From assembly GCA_004369085.1 (NCBI GenBank), contig ML210198.1, positions 114,564-178,563 on the forward strand: DNA of 64,000 bases, read 5' to 3'. Of this stretch, positions 59,301-64,000 are shown piece after piece. The translations under genes were made by a program, and so were the position numbers. The DNA is from Coprinopsis marcescibilis (taxonomy: Eukaryota; Basidiomycota; Agaricomycetes; Agaricales; Psathyrellaceae). Below the pieces are notes generated by a model that saw only the letters and a program-made list of their open reading frames with translations, was not told the origin of the DNA and searched no databases. Every line of letters starts with the position of its first letter. Positions within the stretch are counted from its first letter, which is position 1.

Positions 59301-60576
59301 GGAATGAAGTCGCGCCATTTTGGGTAGCTGGGATGCAATCAGAGCCCGGCCATGCATCATTAGACTCGCCAGCGCAGAGCTCACCTGTAATTGTCCCCAT
59401 CGAAGAGCGACGCGTCATCAAAAGGTTCCGAAACTAGGTGAAGAATTTGCTTTCCCTCCGCAAGCGCACAAACCTCTGTGTTAGTTATTAGACCAATATT
59501 CTGGCAGTAGTCACAGCAACGGTGAGAACTGACCTATTTTATACCGTTGGTTACCCTGGTTCTTCCTTATCGTCGCTTGTATATGCTTGACTTGGAAACT
59601 CCCAAATATATTGGTCTGCTTGTACACCGGGGTTCCAGACCTCTTGGTGCGCGAAAAACAATAGGCCGTACCAGAAGTTGAAACGCCAAAGATTAGAGGG
59701 GGTATTCCAACGAAAGGGAACTTGGTGAAGGCCAGAGATTTGTAGTCACCCAGAGCCACGAGATCCTAGTGGATGTGTGATGAGTACGGAGACTGCGTCG
59801 TCAGTGAGGTAGACTGCTTCTTACCAAGGGCATCGTTGACATCCCACCGGAAACGACAGCAATCCCGGGACTGGTTCCCTTCTCGGGAGAGATATCCTTC
59901 CCGCAGACCAGATACCCGTACTTGGGATCGATGAATGTTTCCCCAAATACTGCACCAGGGATGAATTCAGAGATGATGAGATCGCTAACATCCATGCCCT
60001 GCTCGATGGCCCACGTCTCGTCCTTTGCCTGCCAGTGGTAGAGATTGGTTTCGGTGCCACTCTTGGCACGAACGAGCACAGTGACCACTAGCTTGCCATC
60101 CGCGTTGACAAAGGGTTTGGCGATCACAAGCTCATGGTTACTGTCGATGTCGGGTTTCGATAGGTTCTTCCATTGTTTGACGTCGCTTCGGAACATCCAA
60201 ATCTCTTGCTCCTCTGTCACGACGGTGACAACATCAACTTCGGTCATTTGAGAGGACTTGATAACAACGGTATGGAGAGTATTTGGCGTCGTCCCCTGAG
60301 CTAAATGGGCTTCAGTTCAATATTTTCGAGAGTAACATAGAGAAACCCACGAAAATAGGTTGATTCAACGACCCAGTCTGGGTCGGCGTCGACCCATGGC
60401 CTTGACGACCTCTTGAGCGAGGATACATCCTTTCCATCGACAAAGTAAACCTTCAGAGATGTTTCGTGATATATATCTGCATCGATGGCGCCACTACCGA
60501 AGCTGTGGGCCTTTTGCGCAGAGTAGTCGTACTGAAGTTGAGTGCGAACTCGTAGAGTAGGAGCTGAAGTCGACAT
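56327..60576 (-). CDS. large unknown protein, paralogue B (1,189 residues)
   Basis: Thirteen exons: 60576-60351, 60300-59825, 59765-59534, 59475-59385, 59327-59074, 59017-58089, 58036-57794, 57725-57340, 57285-57013, 56959-56887, 56826-56653, 56597-56462 and 56403-56327. Twelve introns fall at the same positions and phases as in copy A at 31695-35953, and five exons have identical length. Blocks such as RPWVDADP, VFGETFID, KYGYLVCGKDIS, TIHTYGSLAAPLLKVW, ITGQNLRDATNNITGKPL and DNVVRPLDGDKTDEFL are shared almost exactly. Divergence is concentrated in the charged linker before the C-terminal hydrophobic helices. No signal peptide, no known domain. Conservation of frame across both copies indicates selection on protein sequence. 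Function unknown. Confidence 0.82.
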
Positions 60577-60621
60577 GATTCTTGAGCTTGAGCTTGAGGT
60601 GTAATGTCACCAGCATGACCG

Positions 60622-60629
60622 CTTTTATA
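60622..60629 (-). promoter_or_regulatory. TATA box of unknown large gene B
   Basis: TATAAAAG on the minus strand, 46 bases upstream of the start codon; the same octamer sits 40 bases before copy A. Confidence 0.65.
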
Positions 60630-62607
60630 GCAGGGTTTGAAGTCGAGAATGGATTCTGCAAAAGTCCTGAGATATGATATGCATCTTTGAAGGTGGCAAA
60701 GTAAATGGAGAGTGATGATGGTTTGAATTCAAACGCGTCACTGGCACCAAATTCCAGAGTAAATTTAGTTCCCGATATCGGACCTTCGCTTCTGCAATTG
60801 ATAGGGGCTTTTGGTTGCGACTTTCGGTTTGCCGATCCTCGAGGTTTAAGAACTCGACTTGCATTTTTCCAACCAGATGGAGATCAGGACTTCTCCAGGG
60901 GGGTGATTCCAGTTAATGCAGAATTGGGAGTGAATTCTGAATGAGAAATTGGGTTTCTTCCTTCGTTCAGACCCTAAATTCCCCTACTATCACACAGCTT
61001 CACATTGTTGTGATACAGCCGGTATCTGGTTGGCAAATGTCAGAGCACACGGGAGTTTCCACGGAAAAACGCTTCTATGTCACCTTTTTTTCACATCCAG
61101 AACCAGCGGTAATGCTTATCGCCGGCTACCATACCTAGAGGTAGGCAGCTTGAATACGCTCCCCACTCCGCATGAGAAAGGACGAGAATTACTTTGAAGC
61201 TGGATCGTCCATTTATTGCTTATAGGCCTGGCCCCGGGCCCAGTGGGGCCGTCTTTACTATATATTCAAAATCAATAGTTCAACAATACTCTACTAGCAT
61301 GAGATGTCAGTTGCATGATACTTAGACTATCCGCAAGTTGCAAGCACGTTATGAACATCATGAACATCTGGATACATACCATCACCCACGGAGGGGCACT
61401 GTCCCCATCAGATACGAAAGGGCAACGAAAGGGCCTCCTCGATCTCGGATCGAAGCCTTAAACTTAAAGTAATAATCTGAATCCCAGATTTGTCGAAACA
61501 TCACAATTGGTCACCGGAGTCATCAGCTCACCGGACGCATCTGCCATACAGTTCATGGAACCACAATGTTGGAAGCTCCAGTGAATGGACGCTCCCAGAC
61601 GCTCCCGTGTCTTCCAGAAATTGTTAATCAGCTGGAGCATTTGACAGAAGCATAACTGCCGTCTACTGAATGGTGACAGGACATTGCCTTGTGCGCTAAA
61701 AGGGACCTTTGGTCACCACCATACAGCATTGGGTCAACTGTGGGCGTTCAGCGCAGCGGAATCACCGAGCCTGGCGCCTTGGCGCCTGTCCGAACCACAT
61801 CGGATCTTGCGACAACGTCGTAATTACGGCAGTACTACTCTTCGGCGCTGGTCGTTAACAATTCGCAAACTATTGCATGGACCCTCCCTGTTCATTAAAG
61901 TGTGTACAAGCTCATCCAGTGCCGTTATCACTGCGCTTGAGGGCGGCTCATGAGGACAATGTTCTGAGGGGCTCGTACTCTAATTCGTCAGAGTTTAAAC
62001 ACGGCGCCTTTACAAGCCGCAAGCCTTGCTTCCAAATACAAGAAAATCAAAGCGCCCGCGGATATCTTCATTTTTGCAGTGGAGGTTCTGGTGGTGTCCG
62101 ACCCAGTCGGTAGACGGGTATGATGTAGAGGCTCAATCAGAGCACTACCGACTTGTGGCGTGAACTGGCTGCTGGCTTCATGTCACAACTCGGCAGTGCA
62201 TAACTCTCGTCGCTGGGCGCTTATTATTACATACGTTTCGACAAATAATTAACATGTAAGCCCGATTGCTGCGGCCGCCGTAACCCCTAGAAACATATTC
62301 ATAGGAAGACACCATATTAGAAGTAGCTGAGGAGTTTGGATCCTACAGCAGTGTCGTGAGCGACAATGGGCAGTCTTGTGGATACTACAGCGCAGAAGGA
62401 AAGCCATTGAAAGCATATTATACATAGCTCCATGTGTGGCTCGTTGAAGGCACATGAAAGCTATTTGCAGAGCTGTGCGTCGATACCACTTGAAAGGGCG
62501 GAGGTAGTACAAGATATCGCAATCCGACGCACGGATCATGAGCGCCGAAGGTACCACCTTTCGGGCGCTCTCAAGCTACCGAGCACGCGACTGTGTTGGA
62601 AACAAGG
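60630..62607. other. 2-kb intergenic stretch
   Basis: No motif-bearing frame on either strand. It includes the upstream region of the unknown large gene B and of the peptide-precursor candidate. Confidence 0.4.
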
Positions 62608-62615
62608 TATAAAAG
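62608..62615 (+). promoter_or_regulatory. TATA box of secreted peptide-precursor candidate
   Basis: TATAAAAG about 104 bases upstream of the ATG at 62712. Confidence 0.55.
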
Positions 62616-62711
62616 GGTTGTCCGTTTAAAATGAATATATTCCACTAAGCATTTGTACTCCCGCCCCAAACCCATCATAATCTCGCGTCAACTCTTACTG
62701 AGTCTTCCACA

Positions 62712-63315
62712 ATGAAGCCTGCTGTTCTATTGATAGCCACTGTTCTGGCATTCAGCCAATTCGCTTGGGCAGAGACTGCCGAGCTTTACGAGTCAGTTCC
62801 TCTTGATTAATAAACGACATAGATGTCTCACAGAACGTTTTGTGGAACACAGCCGTGAGCTTGCTGAGGACGGCCTTGAAGATGCTTTCACCCGCGACTT
62901 TGACGATTTCATGGACGCTCGTGACTTCGACGAAGACTTGGACGCCCGGGACTATATCGAGCTCGAGGAGCGCGCTCCAGTAATAGGAGCAGTCATCGGA
63001 GGAATAGGGAGGTTGTTTGGGACCATTGGACGTGCGATAGCAAAGCGCAAGGCAAAGTCGGCGGCAGACAAGAAGAGTGACATCGCGAATGGACTTCGCT
63101 CGTCAAATGGAAAGAAGATATCGGGGTATAAGCAAGCGAAGAAGGCTTTCAACTCGAGAAGAAAACGAAGCTTTGACGAAGATGAATTTACCCTCACTGC
63201 ACGATCGATTTTGGACCTCGTGGAAGCCTTGGAGGAGCGCGGTCTCGACTTTGATGAGACCGATGTTGCCCACCTGCTTCGGCGGTCATTCGAGAACCTT
63301 TCAGACTTGGACTAG
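62712..63315 (+). CDS. small secreted protein, possible processed peptide precursor
   Basis: Start at 62712 gives a clear signal peptide (MKPAVLLIATVLAFSQFAWA). A long second exon ends at 63315. The only frame-consistent junction I find is an intron at 62792-62822, just 31 nt, giving about 190 residues; using the next AG (42 nt) breaks frame, so the exact join is uncertain. After an acidic, Asp/Arg-repeated stretch (ARDFDEDLDARDY) comes LEER, then a Gly/Ile-rich amphipathic segment (PVIGAVIGGIGRLFGTI), then AKRKAKSAADKK, a basic region with RRKR, and an acidic C-terminus. The layout of acid pro-region, ER/KR sites and amphipathic core resembles fungal secreted precursors cut by Kex2-like proteases. 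No named family recognised; activity is unknown. Confidence 0.6.
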
Positions 63316-64000
63316 TTTTGGCTTGTAGGAGTGCTATCACCTTGTTGTGTATTATATATGTTATACTTATTTATTGCCGTGGTCGAACTTGTATGAAGCT
63401 AAGTAAACAAGTTCCACGCATTTCGATCACAATGACATGTCACGTACCCAGAAACCGGAGCACCGTCTAAGAACCCCCGGTTATCTGAGATTTGGCAGGG
63501 CACCGCCGAGGAGGCAGCTCACCTCCTGAGTTCTTTTGAGCGCTATATTGTTTGTGGTGTGCTGTTCCTGAAATCGTTGCCCCCCACTGCCCAGTGAGTG
63601 AGGAGAGAGGACATATCATGTCCCTCTGTCATTTAGACAAAGTTGCTGCAGACCTCCGCCATTCGCTCCCGAGCTCTTTGGTCCACTTTGAGAGGGTGGG
63701 TCCGGTGGGACAGTCTCAAAGATCCACTTACTGCGGATGCATGAGATTTTCCAGGATTTGCCTTGCATGAATGCACAACTGGAGGTGACGCAAATGATCA
63801 GATATCACAGATTGGTCAATCAATCACGGTCTCGTCGGTCTTGCGTACATGAGTGCATGTGTGTCCATAACAATGTTGCACATGATAGTCTGTGGATGAT
63901 CGATGATACAGTCGACACCGTCTTAAACCATACCGGTGCTAACCCATAAACCGGGAAATCCCATACATTTTGAGATCCCCCAGCCTCGTTCCCACCCAAA
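63316..64000. other. intergenic to window end, nothing recognised
   Basis: Short frames only (for example 63552-63770 plus). No gene, repeat or RNA identified. Confidence 0.45.

Overview
This window looks like nuclear DNA of a mushroom-forming basidiomycete (Agaricomycetes). The evidence is dense short introns (mostly 45-75 nt), a fungal-type FunK1 kinase, F-box proteins in the Agaricomycete style, Ser/Gly-rich secreted proteins, and conserved eukaryotic housekeeping genes (Puf6, Ies6, Nap1, a peroxisomal dienoyl-CoA reductase). All gene models were spliced by hand from reading-frame continuity and family or paralogue similarity. No RNA evidence was available, so splice sites are inferences.

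Left third (1-28 kb): the 3' end of a Gre2-type NAD-dependent reductase; a tandem pair of single-pass membrane proteins with a galactose-binding-like ectodomain; a flavin monooxygenase-like gene; Puf6 (minus) divergent from Ies6 (plus) over a 166-bp promoter; about 6.7 kb with no recognisable gene; a nine-exon uridine/purine nucleoside phosphorylase (minus); an HMG-box regulator; an SPS19-like 2,4-dienoyl-CoA reductase; and a tiny two-exon single-helix protein resembling TOM small subunits.

Middle and right (28-61 kb) are dominated by duplication. Two fasciclin-domain secreted proteins (28.1-29.9 kb plus; 53.4-55.4 kb minus) each sit next to a copy of a 13-exon, roughly 1,190-1,200-residue protein of no family I recognise (31.7-36.0 kb plus; 56.3-60.6 kb minus). 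Between the two blocks lie an F-box gene, a FunK1 kinase, a decayed copy of that F-box gene's 3' end, an intact TauD-type dioxygenase, a degenerate F-box/LRR locus, two small-protein candidates, a frameshifted second TauD copy, and NAP1. A secreted peptide-precursor candidate lies at 62.7-63.3 kb.

The most notable observations are the linked paralogue pair of unknown large proteins, five introns that only work as GC-AG introns (about 5 of 77 modelled), the duplicate-and-decay pattern in the 36-50 kb segment, and the possible processed amphipathic peptide. No tRNA, rRNA, CRISPR array or intact transposon was recognised.
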